DNA of 64,000 nucleotides, from the NCBI RefSeq assembly GCF_017592825.1, contig NZ_JAGFMD010000002.1, forward strand, positions 186,001 to 250,000, given 5' to 3'. The stretch comes from Roseivirga sp. E12 (GTDB taxonomy: Bacteria > Bacteroidota > Bacteroidia > Cytophagales > Cyclobacteriaceae). The translations under genes were made by a program, and so were the position numbers. The notes below the pieces were generated by a model. That model was not told the origin of the DNA. It did no database searches and saw only the letters and a list, made by a program, of their open reading frames with translations. Below are positions 34,702 through 43,660 of the stretch, one piece after another (position 1 is the first letter of the stretch; each line of letters begins with the position of its first letter).

Positions 34702-35994
34702 TCAAACCTTTCTAACCTTGACATTGCGAACTATTATTAAGCCTATGATGAAGAAAACGCCTAGGCCAAGTGCACTAAACCTCATTGAACCGGTGAGCCA
34801 TTCAATCGTCCCATAAGCTACGGTACCAGCCACTATAGAAACGTTGAAGGTAACGTCATAAAAACTAAAAAAGGAAGCGTGGTCTTGCGTGTCTTCAGGG
34901 ATAAGTTTGGAGTATGTTGATCTCGAAAGGGATTGAATACCACCCATAATCAACCCAACCATAATGGCCAGTCCATAGAACTGCATTTCATTCTGAACAA
35001 AGAATGCCATAATGCATACAACGATCCAAATGATTATCATAGCCATTAAGGAATACACGTTGCCCTTCCTTTTGGAAAGATTAGCAAATAGGTATGCTCC
35101 ACCGATCGCCACAAGTTGGATAATAAGAACAATCTTGATCAAGGCTTCGGTTGGTAGTTGAAGTTCCTTTGATCCAAACAGCGAAGCCAAATACATAACC
35201 GCTTGAACTCCTGCGTTAAAAAAGAAGTAGGCCAACACATACCGCTTTAGATTCGGCAAGGTCTTTATTTGGCTATAAACAAGTCTTAATTCTTTATAGC
35301 CTTTCTTAAACCAATGATCTGTCTCCGTTTTATTAAAGGGATTCGCTGGAAGGCGATTAAACGTAATTTGAGCGAAACCAGCCCACCAAACAGCCACTGT
35401 AAGAAAGGAAATTCTGGCAGGGAGTGAACCCTCCTGCAAACCGAACATCTCTGGTTTTTGAATCATCAGAAGGTTCAAAATCAACAGTATGACACTTCCA
35501 ATATATCCAAGGGAATAACCCTTGGCACTTAACCTGTCAAACCTGTCGGCAGTGGCTATCTCAGGCAAATATGCATCGTAGAAAACCAGGCCTCCGGAAT
35601 AACCGATACTGGCCAAAATCACCATTATTATCCCAAACTCAATATTTGAGCCCTCGAAAAAGAACATCGCTGCACATGCTGATGCACCCAAATAGGCAAA
35701 GATCTTAAGAAAGGTCTTCTTCTTACCTGTATAGTCAGCAATGCCAGTCAATAATGGCAGCATTAGAGCGGTTAATAAAAAAGATACTGACAGCGCATAA
35801 GAATAGAGTACGGTATTGGGTAACTGCCAACCTAAAAAGTCTACCAGTTTACTGCCTTCAGCACTGGTGGTTACACTTTCAAAGTATATGGGAAATACGG
35901 CAGTAGTTATTGTGAGCGAATAGACAGAATTGGCCCAGTCGTACATGCACCAACCATTAGTGACTCTTCTGTCATTTAGTTTTACCTGGTTCAT
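34702..35994 (-). CDS. MFS transporter, UMF1/Atg22-like family
   Basis: The 430-residue protein has about 12 hydrophobic segments and the family's N-terminus NGWCMYDWANSVYSLTITTAVFPIYF, plus GIADYTGKKKTFLK between helices 2 and 3. This family resembles yeast Atg22 and is thought to export amino acids or sugars. Its position next to the amylase and SusE/F-like genes suggests a role with maltodextrins or sugars, but the gene lies upstream of the operator, so co-regulation is not certain. A terminator separates it from the exbD genes upstream. Confidence 0.8.
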   Translation of the reverse strand: MNQVKLNDRRVTNGWCMYDWANSVYSLTITTAVFPIYFESVTTSAEGSKLVDFLGWQLPNTVLYSYALSVSFLLTALMLPLLTGIADYTGKKKTFLKIFAYLGASACAAMFFFEGSNIEFGIIMVILASIGYSGGLVFYDAYLPEIATADRFDRLSAKGYSLGYIGSVILLILNLLMIQKPEMFGLQEGSLPARISFLTVAVWWAGFAQITFNRLPANPFNKTETDHWFKKGYKELRLVYSQIKTLPNLKRYVLAYFFFNAGVQAVMYLASLFGSKELQLPTEALIKIVLIIQLVAIGGAYLFANLSKRKGNVYSLMAMIIIWIVVCIMAFFVQNEMQFYGLAIMVGLIMGGIQSLSRSTYSKLIPEDTQDHASFFSFYDVTFNVSIVAGTVAYGTIEWLTGSMRFSALGLGVFFIIGLIIVRNVKVRKV

Positions 35995-36012
35995 CTATCA
36001 CTAAAAATGCAT

Positions 36013-36042
36013 AAAAAAAGGGACTACTAAGTAGTCCCTTTT
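36013..36042 (-). terminator. Terminator of the exbB-exbD operon
   Basis: AAAAAAGGGACTAC-TAA-GTAGTCCCTTTT forms a hairpin with flanking A/T tracts, 17 bases past the stop codon of the last exbD gene. Confidence 0.9.
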
Positions 36043-36059
36043 CTTGAAAAAGTTATTGA

Positions 36060-36521
36060 TTAGTTATCTCTTGCCTTAGTTGGTGCAGCGTACATGATCT
36101 TACGCGCATTCGCTTCTCTCAACTCAGTTTGAATATCAACGATGATTCCCATTTTGGTCTCTTCATCAACCTTCAAAGATATTGTGATCTGATCGCGTTC
36201 TACTTCGCTCAACTTAGACTTCTCTTGGTTTACCCATTGTACAATACCCTCAATACCTATAAAGGCATCGTTGGCTTGAATTCTGGATTCTGATCCAAGA
36301 CTTTCATCTTTTGGAGCACCTACGTATAAGTAGGTCACCAATTTTTTCTTCTCAAGCTTCACCAACTGTTCAGCCCTTGGGATATTCTGTTCTACCTTAA
36401 GCTCAGTCTCTCTTAATACGGTGGTTACCATAAAGAAAAACAGAAGCATAAAGATAATATCCGGCAATGCTGCGGTAGGTATATCCTGACTCGATTCACT
36501 TTTCTTCTTGAACTTAGACAT
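36060..36521 (-). CDS. exbD: ExbD/TolR family biopolymer transport protein (second copy)
   Basis: The 153-residue protein has a short cytoplasmic N-terminus, one transmembrane helix (IPTAALPDIIFMLLFFFMVTTV, with the conserved proton-path Asp in ALPDIIF) and a periplasmic domain. ExbD works with the ExbB channel to energise TonB or related machines. It lies 4 bp after the other exbD. Tandem exbD genes are usual in Bacteroidota and may form heteromeric stators. Confidence 0.92.
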   Translation of the reverse strand: MSKFKKKSESSQDIPTAALPDIIFMLLFFFMVTTVLRETELKVEQNIPRAEQLVKLEKKKLVTYLYVGAPKDESLGSESRIQANDAFIGIEGIVQWVNQEKSKLSEVERDQITISLKVDEETKMGIIVDIQTELREANARKIMYAAPTKARDN

Positions 36522-36525
36522 AATA

Positions 36526-37188
36526 TTACCCTCCTACTGTTGATGGTTCTGCAATAGATATCGCTTTCGGAATACCCGACCTAGCTCTATCGTACATCTC
36601 TTTCTGGCGCGGGTCGTTTCTATTCAACTTTCTGAATTCTTCGTCAGTCAGTCCGACTCTTTCACCATAAATTCTATTGTAAGCCGCGTTTAGTTCATCT
36701 AGGATACTAATGAAAATATCGTAGCTACTTCCACGGTCAGCCTTCAGTGATATAATTGCGCTACCTGGACCATCGGCTGAATCGGATGACCCTAGGTTAC
36801 GACCTATATATGATTTCATTGAAGCTGGTAGACTCGCGTATACATCATTGTCACTCACTTCGTTTTTACCCTTCTTCTTATCACTAGGGTTTCCAAAGTT
36901 CAATACAAAGTCATATACCATATCCCTGATTTGCGTAACATCGTCTAACGGCTCTTCTTCAACCAAAAGTCTATCAGCAGAGTTAATCTGGATCTTAAAC
37001 AGATTACGTTCTTGTTGCTTGATTTCAATTGGCTCGTCTTCTTCCTGCTTAGGAGGAAGCAAAAGCGTCAGTCCTTTGTTAGTGGCAATCTGGGTAGTTA
37101 CAAGGAAGAAAATCAAAAGCAGGAACGCGATGTCGGCCATTGAGCCCGCATTCACCTCTTGACTTCCCTTATCTTTACTTCTTGCCAT
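36526..37188 (-). CDS. exbD: ExbD/TolR family biopolymer transport protein (first copy)
   Basis: The 220 residues have an N-terminal helix with the conserved Asp (AGSMADIAFLLLIFFLVTTQI) and a longer periplasmic part than the second copy. That part includes a charged insertion (about 95-140, with KKKGKNEVSDND) and a C-terminal SIAEPSTVGG tail. The size difference between the two copies suggests non-equivalent roles. It starts 4 bp after the small membrane protein gene. Confidence 0.92.
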   Translation of the reverse strand: MARSKDKGSQEVNAGSMADIAFLLLIFFLVTTQIATNKGLTLLLPPKQEEDEPIEIKQQERNLFKIQINSADRLLVEEEPLDDVTQIRDMVYDFVLNFGNPSDKKKGKNEVSDNDVYASLPASMKSYIGRNLGSSDSADGPGSAIISLKADRGSSYDIFISILDELNAAYNRIYGERVGLTDEEFRKLNRNDPRQKEMYDRARSGIPKAISIAEPSTVGG

Positions 37189-37192
37189 AAAA

Positions 37193-37555
37193 CTATCTTA
37201 CAATTCTTGCTACAGATGAGTATACTAAACCTACTAAAGCAACAACAAGTAGTACTAACGTTGTCGTCATTGCTCCACCTACCAGTTTATAAGTTGACAC
37301 GGCCGCATCGCTGCTTGGGTCAAAACTGGAGGCTTCCAATGCCTTAGCTGTAGAAGCACCAAATTCTGCTGGTGCCGTTGAATAACCAATTAGGAATATT
37401 ATGGCTAACACGCCAATTCCAATTCCGCCTTTTACAAGGCTTTTAGGATTACTAAAGGCATTTACGAGGTTCATTCCGATGGCCGCAAGTGTTGCGACAA
37501 TGATCAGAATGATCGCGCCATATAATCCGATATCAATCCATTGTTCCTGACTCAT
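37193..37555 (-). CDS. Small membrane protein of the ExbB/ExbD operon
   Basis: This 120-residue protein has three hydrophobic segments (about 11-30, 42-62 and 90-115) and no catalytic motif. Proteins of this type sit between exbB and exbD in many Bacteroidota operons; their function is unknown to me. Conserved position and spacing (27 bp after exbB, 4 bp before exbD) suggest a structural partner of the proton-channel complex. Confidence 0.7.
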   Translation of the reverse strand: MSQEQWIDIGLYGAIILIIVATLAAIGMNLVNAFSNPKSLVKGGIGIGVLAIIFLIGYSTAPAEFGASTAKALEASSFDPSSDAAVSTYKLVGGAMTTTLVLLVVALVGLVYSSVARIVR

Positions 37556-37582
37556 AATTTATCTTTTTAGAGTTGACAATGA

Positions 37583-38377
37583 TTACTTAGAAAGATTATG
37601 CTTCACCAAAAGGTCTACTAAAGAGATAGAAGCATCTTCCATCGAGTTTACAATAGAGTCGATTTTAGAAACACAATAGTTGTAGAACAACTGAAGGATA
37701 ATCGCAACGATTAGACCTGCAACAGTTGTCAAGAGTGCTACTTTAATACCACCCGCAACTAGTGAAGGAGAAATATCACCTGCAGCCTCAATTGCATCAA
37801 AGGCGCCAATCATACCAATTACAGTACCCATGAAACCAAGCATTGGAGCAAGAGAGATAAATAATGAAATCCAAACTAGACCTCTTTCAAGTCTACCCAT
37901 TTCAACTGATCCGTAGGCGATAACTGATTTTTCAACCATCTCAATGCCTTCAGACATTCTCATAAGTCCTTGAGTAAAGATAGACGCAACTGGTCCTCTT
38001 GTGCTCTTAGTAACTTCTTTAGCAGCTTCAACTCCACCTGATTCAAGTGCGTCTTCAACTTTGCTAAGTAACTTCTGAGTATTGGTTGTTGATAAGTTAA
38101 GGCTGATAATTCTTTCGATAGCGATAGCTAAGCCAAGAATTAAACAGATCAATACTGGTGACATAAACTGAGGGTCACCTTCGATGAACTTGTCTTTAAT
38201 GATTTGGTCGAAAGACTGGGCCTCCTCTTCAATCTCATATTCCGGTTGTTCAGGAATTGGATCTGGCTCCGCTACGACAGTTGTATCTGAAGCTGTACCC
38301 GTGCTATCTTGAGCTACAGCGTTAAATCCAAAAGCAAAAAGGCCAAGGATCATCAGTAAAGAAAATAACTTTTTCAT
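37583..38377 (-). CDS. exbB: ExbB/TolQ/MotA family proton channel protein
   Basis: The 264-residue channel subunit converts proton flow into work on TonB-type partners. It starts with a cleavable-looking signal (MKKLFSLLMILGLFAFGFNAVAQ), then an acidic Pro-rich periplasmic segment (about 25-60). Three transmembrane segments follow (about 72-92, 163-190 and 205-230), with GLVWISLFISLAPMLGFMGTVIGMI and VALLTTVAGLIVAIILQ as the typical MotA/ExbB core. The extra signal peptide is common in Bacteroidota ExbB. It is the first gene of the operon exbB-small TM-exbD-exbD. Confidence 0.93.
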   Translation of the reverse strand: MKKLFSLLMILGLFAFGFNAVAQDSTGTASDTTVVAEPDPIPEQPEYEIEEEAQSFDQIIKDKFIEGDPQFMSPVLICLILGLAIAIERIISLNLSTTNTQKLLSKVEDALESGGVEAAKEVTKSTRGPVASIFTQGLMRMSEGIEMVEKSVIAYGSVEMGRLERGLVWISLFISLAPMLGFMGTVIGMIGAFDAIEAAGDISPSLVAGGIKVALLTTVAGLIVAIILQLFYNYCVSKIDSIVNSMEDASISLVDLLVKHNLSK

Positions 38378-38472
38378 AGTCTAGTTTTGATTAATATAAG
38401 GTTAAAACGATTTCTAAATTATTAATAAATATGATTAAAAGAAATTATCACTTAAAGTTTTAGTTGATAGTG

Positions 38473-38560
38473 CGGAGAGAGAGGGATTCGAACCCTCGGT
38501 ACCCTTAAGAGGTACACACGCTTTCCAAGCGTGCTCCTTAAGCCACTCGGACACCTCTCC
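38473..38560 (-). tRNA. tRNA-Ser (anticodon GGA)
   Basis: The minus strand forms an 88-nt class II tRNA: acceptor GGAGAGG with TCTCTCC, D arm with GTCCGAGTGGCTTAAGGA, anticodon stem CACGC/GCGTG with loop TTGGAAA (GGA), a long variable arm (TACCTCTTAAGGGTA), and T arm GAGGG-TTCGAAT-CCCTC. The discriminator is G73, as expected for Ser. It lies 95 bp upstream of exbB in the same direction. Confidence 0.96.
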
Positions 38561-38652
38561 TTTTCGATATCTGCGCTTCTCGCAGGGTGACAAATAAATC
38601 AATAATAATTTCAGTATGCAAGCCGAAATTTGTTTTTGTCAGCCATGAAAAA

Positions 38653-39714
38653 TCAGTTCATTTCACCTCTAATCGAAGTTGTCAGGCACATTTTGCTATC
38701 GGTAGGATTACTAAAACGACCTAGTGCATACATCATTTTTGTGGTTGCTGCTTCGGTAGTTAAATCAGCTCCGCTCAAAACTCCGATACTGTCTAGAGCT
38801 CCACTGGTCTGATACTTTCCATGCAATACGCGACCTCCATTACACTGACTTATATTCAATATTAATTTTCCGGTGTCGACACCTGATTTCAGTAAGTCCA
38901 AAAACCATTTTTCGTGAGGCACATTTCCTGCACCATAACTCTCTAGTATAATGCCTTTTACTAGAGGTGCTTTAATGATGTGTTCAACCGTAGAGAGATT
39001 GAGACCAGGAAATAACTTTAGAATAACAATTGCAGGGTCCAGGGCCACGCTGAGTTTCAATTGTTCCTCTCGAAAAGGCTTCAAATAAGACCATTGATAC
39101 TCTATGGCAATCCCAGCTTTCGCCAAGACGGGATAGTTCTCAGACTCGAATGCATCAAAGCGTTCACTTTCAACCTTCTTCGACCGATTACCCCTAAGCA
39201 GGACATTATTGAAAAATATGCACACTTCTGTGATAATCGGTTTACCATTCTTTTTATCGGAAGCGATCTCTAAAGAAGTGACCAGATTTTCGCGGGCATC
39301 AGATCGTGGAGAGGCAATGGGCAACTGTGCTCCTGTAAAAATCACAGGCTTGTTGAGCCCGTCAAGCATGAAACTTAGCGCTGAAGCTGAATAGGCCATA
39401 GTATCGGTACCATGCAGAATTAGAAACCCATCGAATTGATCATAATGTCTATGAATGACTTCTGCCATTCTTTGCCAATGCGTTAACTCTACCTTGGAAG
39501 AATCTATAGGAGTCTCAAAGGATATGACCGATAAATTGATCTGCAGCTCTTTGGCTACTGGTGCCCGTCTTAGTATTTGATCAAAACCGCATGGTGCCAG
39601 TGCCCCATTCTCATCATAGTCCATTCCAAGCGTTCCACCAGTATATATGATTAAGATATTCGCCTTAGGCTTATCAAATAAATCAAAGTGCTGTATTGGT
39701 TTTAACTCAAGCAT
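38653..39714 (-). CDS. ansA: Cytoplasmic L-asparaginase, type I
   Basis: Hydrolyses L-asparagine to aspartate and ammonia. The 353 residues contain both catalytic Thr motifs: IIYTGGTLGM near residue 23 and LILHGTDTMAYSASALSFML near residue 100. There is also a downstream SYGAGNVP segment. There is no signal peptide, in line with the type I cytoplasmic enzyme. The first 8 bases overlap tatD, and it is the last gene of a seven-gene overlapping cluster. Confidence 0.93.
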   Translation of the reverse strand: MLELKPIQHFDLFDKPKANILIIYTGGTLGMDYDENGALAPCGFDQILRRAPVAKELQINLSVISFETPIDSSKVELTHWQRMAEVIHRHYDQFDGFLILHGTDTMAYSASALSFMLDGLNKPVIFTGAQLPIASPRSDARENLVTSLEIASDKKNGKPIITEVCIFFNNVLLRGNRSKKVESERFDAFESENYPVLAKAGIAIEYQWSYLKPFREEQLKLSVALDPAIVILKLFPGLNLSTVEHIIKAPLVKGIILESYGAGNVPHEKWFLDLLKSGVDTGKLILNISQCNGGRVLHGKYQTSGALDSIGVLSGADLTTEAATTKMMYALGRFSNPTDSKMCLTTSIRGEMN

Positions 39715-40474
39715 TGAATTGAAATAGTTTGTTTGCGTTGTTAGTTGTAGTCGCGATGATCTCTTCTATTGAAGTCTCTCTGTAATCGGCCACCTTTTGT
39801 GCCACTAACTGCACGTAGGCTGGCTCATTTCTTTTCCCCCTGTGGGGAACAGGTGCCAAATATGGACTATCCGTTTCTAAAACCACATGATCCATATCTA
39901 ATGATGGAATGACCTTATCCATACCAGCATTTTTGAAAGTAGATACTCCTCCTAAACCGATATGAAAATCTAGCGCAGAGATTCTATTGGCTTGCTCTAC
40001 CGAGCCATTGAAACAATGAAACACACCTGTCAGGTCATCGTCTTTTAGTTTTTCAACCAAATCGATCGTCATATCTAGCGACTCTCTGCAATGAATAATG
40101 ATCGGCCTTTTATATTTTTTGGCCCACTCGACTTGAACATTGAAAGCCTCAACTTGCTGATCGACAAAGGTCTTATCCCAATATAAATCAGTACCCATCT
40201 CCCCAATGGCGACAAAGTCCCTTTTCGATAACCACTCCTCTACTATATAGAGTTCTTTTTCAAAGTCGCTGTTCACAGAACATGGGTGAAGCCCCATGGT
40301 TGCAATACAAAAGTCTGGATATTGCAACTCCAATTCAAGCATGGCATCGATCGAGGTATGATCAATGTTCGGCATGTATATACGAGTCAGTCCAGCTTCT
40401 TGAGATCTTTCAATAACCTCAGCGATATCTTCCTTAAACTGATCGGCATAGATATGAGCGTGCGTATCAATCAT
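39707..40474 (-). CDS. tatD: TatD family metal-dependent DNase
   Basis: The 255-residue TIM-barrel hydrolase has the metal ligands IDTHAHIYADQF at the start, GEMGTDLYWDK, RPIIIHCRES, GVFHCFNGS and LETDSPYLAP. TatD proteins are 3'-5' exonucleases and have been linked to DNA repair. The start codon overlaps the GT2 stop by one base, and the end overlaps asparaginase by 8 bases, so translation is coupled. Confidence 0.93.
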   Translation of the reverse strand: MIDTHAHIYADQFKEDIAEVIERSQEAGLTRIYMPNIDHTSIDAMLELELQYPDFCIATMGLHPCSVNSDFEKELYIVEEWLSKRDFVAIGEMGTDLYWDKTFVDQQVEAFNVQVEWAKKYKRPIIIHCRESLDMTIDLVEKLKDDDLTGVFHCFNGSVEQANRISALDFHIGLGGVSTFKNAGMDKVIPSLDMDHVVLETDSPYLAPVPHRGKRNEPAYVQLVAQKVADYRETSIEEIIATTTNNANKLFQFNA

Positions 40475-41562
40475 CAGTGTTTCCTTCCTTTCCAGCTAAC
40501 CTTTCCAATGAATATTATTCTTAAAAGTGCTAAAGTATCTAAAAGACTAATAACTATTGGTGATATCAGAAAGATTGAGTCGTGAGACTTTGTCCGAGTC
40601 GTCATGATCCGACTTTTCATCCAGTTAGTCCATAGACCATAGAAAGCAATAAACAGCGCCCAATCCTTATTAAACCAGACCATCACCAGTGCCATTACCA
40701 CCCATAACCTTGCAAAGAAGGCCGGTATGCCCAGCACAAAATGGTGTGTAAATACCCCGTTCATCCATCGGCAACGCTGAGTAAGTAATTCGTCAAAAGT
40801 CAATTGAGGCTTGGTATAGGCATGACCGTAAGGTTCGACTAGCTGCATGGTCTTTAGGCCTTCTTTCTGGAATCTTTGTAGCAAACCGAGATCTTCAACG
40901 TCAGTAGGCCCCAGTCCTCTAAAGCCTCCCAATCTATCATAGGTACTTTTCCTAAATGCCATGTTGTTACCTAATATGGAAATGGGTCTAATAAAGTCGG
41001 CCATGGTCTTCATGGCAAAGAGCACTGATTGCCAATCCATAAATTGGAGATTCGCGATCCAGTTAGACTTAAGGATTTGCGTATAGCCACTTACCATGTC
41101 ATTTCCACTAACGAGCGAGGAAACCATCAGCTTTAACCAATCTTTGGTCACGATCATGTCGGCATCAATGATCACTTGATACTCGAAATGACTGGCATCA
41201 ATGAGTTGACTCAAAACATTGCCCTTGGCGATAAGCCCATCTTTCTCTTCGTCTATCCTGATGGATTTGATCACATCATTCTGCTGAACGAATTCTTGAA
41301 TGATGCTCTCTGTATTATCTTCGGAATTATCATTGCCTACCAATATTTCTAGGCGATCAAAGGGGTAATCAGAACTTAGCAATGACGACAGACTATCTCT
41401 TAGATTATGCTCTTCATTCCTAGCACAGACCAAAACAGAAACCTTGGGAAGCTCATCACCTTCTAAGAGCGAGGTACTCTTAAACTTCAACCAATGAACG
41501 GCCATCAAAAATAGTTCGACCACATAAAGGAGCAGGTATATCCCAAGTAATACTACCATCAC
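40474..41562 (-). CDS. Family 2 glycosyltransferase, membrane-bound
   Basis: The 362 residues have an N-terminal membrane helix, a GT-A domain (KVSVLVCARNEEHNL, the DxD-type site in VIIDADMIV, EDLGLLQRF) and the QxxRW motif of processive enzymes (LTQRCRWMNG). Three C-terminal hydrophobic segments follow. This pattern fits polysaccharide or glycolipid synthases. The gene overlaps the deacetylase by 4 bp. Together with the related GT2 at 43661-44755 and the deacetylase it suggests surface glycan synthesis; the substrate is unknown. Confidence 0.88.
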   Translation of the reverse strand: MMVVLLGIYLLLYVVELFLMAVHWLKFKSTSLLEGDELPKVSVLVCARNEEHNLRDSLSSLLSSDYPFDRLEILVGNDNSEDNTESIIQEFVQQNDVIKSIRIDEEKDGLIAKGNVLSQLIDASHFEYQVIIDADMIVTKDWLKLMVSSLVSGNDMVSGYTQILKSNWIANLQFMDWQSVLFAMKTMADFIRPISILGNNMAFRKSTYDRLGGFRGLGPTDVEDLGLLQRFQKEGLKTMQLVEPYGHAYTKPQLTFDELLTQRCRWMNGVFTHHFVLGIPAFFARLWVVMALVMVWFNKDWALFIAFYGLWTNWMKSRIMTTRTKSHDSIFLISPIVISLLDTLALLRIIFIGKVSWKGRKH

Positions 41563-42179
41563 AACCGACCAAATTGATAACCTTGATTAAGAAAGTGTTG
41601 GATATACTTCGGCAAAACAACCTTCAAATTCTTCTCAGCTTTTAGATTGTCATGAAAGACAACGATGGACCCTGGTTGGGTGGCCTTGATAATCCCATCC
41701 AAAATAATCTCCGGACTTAATGACTGATCATAGTCCTTGGATAGCACATCCCACATTACCACTTTTCTATTCTTCAACAACTTTCTTTGCCTTGTTTTAA
41801 GCCTTCCATAGGGTGGCCGAAAAAGCTCGGTGGTCTCATTGTGTTTAGCGAGAGCCTCATCGCACAGCGCAACATTGTCAAGATAGTTTTGTGTCAGGGC
41901 CTTCCGGCCATTAAGATGGTGATGGGTATGATTGCCAATGCTATGGCCTTCCAACAGGAGTTTGTCAAAAACTTCAGGGTGCTTATCGACATTTTCTCCT
42001 ACGCAGAAAAAAGTAGCCTTGATGTTAAACTGAGCCAAGGTTTCTAACACCCATTCTGTAAGTTCTGGAATTGGTCCATCATCAAAAGTCAAGAAAATCT
42101 TCTTACCAGCGTTCGGAACATTCCAAACAAGGCTTGGCCATATGTACTTAAAAAGAGAAGGGGTTTTATGCGGTACCAT
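41559..42179 (-). CDS. Polysaccharide deacetylase (CE4/NodB fold)
   Basis: This 206-residue NodB-domain protein has the metal and catalytic motifs FLTFDDGP (Asp-Asp), GHSIGNHTHHH (His ligands), RPPYGR and a C-terminal VVFHDN. No signal peptide is seen, so it may act on a cytoplasmic or membrane-facing substrate. It overlaps the SpoIIE phosphatase gene by 14 bp and the downstream GT2 gene by 4 bp. With the flanking glycosyltransferases, deacetylation of a GlcNAc-type glycan is plausible. Confidence 0.9.
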   Translation of the reverse strand: MVPHKTPSLFKYIWPSLVWNVPNAGKKIFLTFDDGPIPELTEWVLETLAQFNIKATFFCVGENVDKHPEVFDKLLLEGHSIGNHTHHHLNGRKALTQNYLDNVALCDEALAKHNETTELFRPPYGRLKTRQRKLLKNRKVVMWDVLSKDYDQSLSPEIILDGIIKATQPGSIVVFHDNLKAEKNLKVVLPKYIQHFLNQGYQFGRL

Positions 42180-43395
42180 TCTTGACCCTGCAAGATAAGA
42201 AAGTCAAGTCATCCGAAAAGGGCTGTGATTTACGATAATCATCCAGTTCTTTCAAAAGGTCTTGATGCATTTCATCTAAAGGACGACCATGGTGCGTCTC
42301 AAGGAAGGATTGCAATCTTTCTGCGCCAAACTCTTCGTCTTGATCATCAAAGGTTTCTGTCAAACCATCGGTAAAGAGGAAAAGGGAAAAGTCTTCTAAA
42401 CCTGTAACAGTACCCATTTCTAAAAAGGGCAATGGCTCGAAGGCACCGAGTACCGTTGTGCCGACTGTTAATCGTTGCACATCTGAGGCACCATTCATTA
42501 ACATAGGCGGGTTGTGCCCTGCATTGATATACCTCAGTTCCTTCGACCCATAATCATATACCGCTAAAAAGAAGGTAATGAAGTTCTCTCTGTTGGCATT
42601 ATGGCTGAGTTGGTAGTTCAATTCGGTCACAACTTCTTTAGGATCTTGAGCCGTCCGGGAAACTGTTCGCAAAACTGCCTGAAAATTGGACATCAATATC
42701 GCTGCGGGCACACCCTTGCCAGAAACATCGGCAATACAGACAACAAATTGATTCTCATCTTCAAGGCTTATATAATCATAGTAATCACCCCCCACCGTTT
42801 GGCATGGCTGGTAAAAGGCTTTTATCTCGATCTTTTCGGTTCTCGGCAGATCTTTCGGAAAAAGGAAGTTTTGAACATCACTAGCAATTTCAATATCACG
42901 TTGTAATGCCTGCTGTTCCAACTGCTTTCTGGCAAGTCTCTTATTCTCAATAGCCACCAATATAATATTACTGAGTGCCTGTATAAAGGTGGTATCAATT
43001 AGGTCTTCTATCTCGCTTTTAACCTTTAAGAATACAAAGGCCAACAACCTGTCCTTATGCTTTACAGGAATGATAATATCGAACTCTGAGAAACATGGAA
43101 CATCTAAATCCAATTTACTGATCTCAGTAGCTTCGCTTACTTTCAAACAGCTCTCTCCGAGCGCTACTTGTGTAAAATCCTTTTTCGTACCAAACTGCAC
43201 TTTGCATTCCCATTCCTCCTCTTGCACGTACAGAGTGAGTTTGTCAAGCCTTAGGTTGGCTCGCAACGTAAACTCATAAATTTTATAGAGGTCTTCTTCT
43301 GGCAGATTATTGTTCATTGCCTGAGTAATCTCCAAGAGCGCATTAATCTCTAACTCTTTTTGATCAAATCTATTCTGCAGTGAACTATGCGGCAT
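42166..43395 (-). CDS. SpoIIE-type PP2C serine phosphatase with GAF-like sensor
   Basis: The 409 residues have a GAF-like N-terminal domain (about 15-160), a short helical linker (KQLEQQALQRDIEIASDVQNFLFP) and a SpoIIE/RsbU phosphatase domain. The metal-binding motifs are GGDYYDY, IADVSGKGVPAA, FTDGLTETF and SDDLTFL. Such enzymes reverse phosphorylation of STAS-type anti-anti-sigma proteins. No kinase or STAS partner is present in the cluster. Its overlap with glycan genes hints that it may control them or be expressed with them. Confidence 0.92.
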   Translation of the reverse strand: MPHSSLQNRFDQKELEINALLEITQAMNNNLPEEDLYKIYEFTLRANLRLDKLTLYVQEEEWECKVQFGTKKDFTQVALGESCLKVSEATEISKLDLDVPCFSEFDIIIPVKHKDRLLAFVFLKVKSEIEDLIDTTFIQALSNIILVAIENKRLARKQLEQQALQRDIEIASDVQNFLFPKDLPRTEKIEIKAFYQPCQTVGGDYYDYISLEDENQFVVCIADVSGKGVPAAILMSNFQAVLRTVSRTAQDPKEVVTELNYQLSHNANRENFITFFLAVYDYGSKELRYINAGHNPPMLMNGASDVQRLTVGTTVLGAFEPLPFLEMGTVTGLEDFSLFLFTDGLTETFDDQDEEFGAERLQSFLETHHGRPLDEMHQDLLKELDDYRKSQPFSDDLTFLSCRVKNGTA

Positions 43396-43396
43396 A

Positions 43397-43660
43397 TTAT
43401 CTTCCGTTGTGGGCCAAAAGCCCTGTTTTTGTGGCTAAGTAATAGTAATCTTGAAACTCGTTGTCAAAGTCTAATTTGTCTTCAAAAACTTCCTCATTCA
43501 TATTATAGAAGCACTTGATCCAGTCCCGATCTAATAAGCCCTTCAAAACACTCTTTAAATCAGTTGCGTTCATCTCGAGTTCCTCAATTAAATGACTGAA
43601 GGGCTGTACAAAGTACAACTCATCCATTACATCAAATTCCTCATCGGTCATGCTTGTCAT
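43397..43660 (-). CDS. Small acidic protein of unknown function
   Basis: This 87-residue, strongly acidic protein has no signal or membrane segment. The order of helices (EEFDVMDELYFVQPFSHLIEELEMNATDLKSVLKGLLDRDWIKCFY) resembles a small winged-helix fold, where the DLKSVLKGLLDRDWI stretch would be the recognition part. This is only a guess. It sits exactly between the GT2 stop and the SpoIIE phosphatase start with 0 and 1 base spacing, so it is made together with them. Confidence 0.65.
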   Translation of the reverse strand: MTSMTDEEFDVMDELYFVQPFSHLIEELEMNATDLKSVLKGLLDRDWIKCFYNMNEEVFEDKLDFDNEFQDYYYLATKTGLLAHNGR

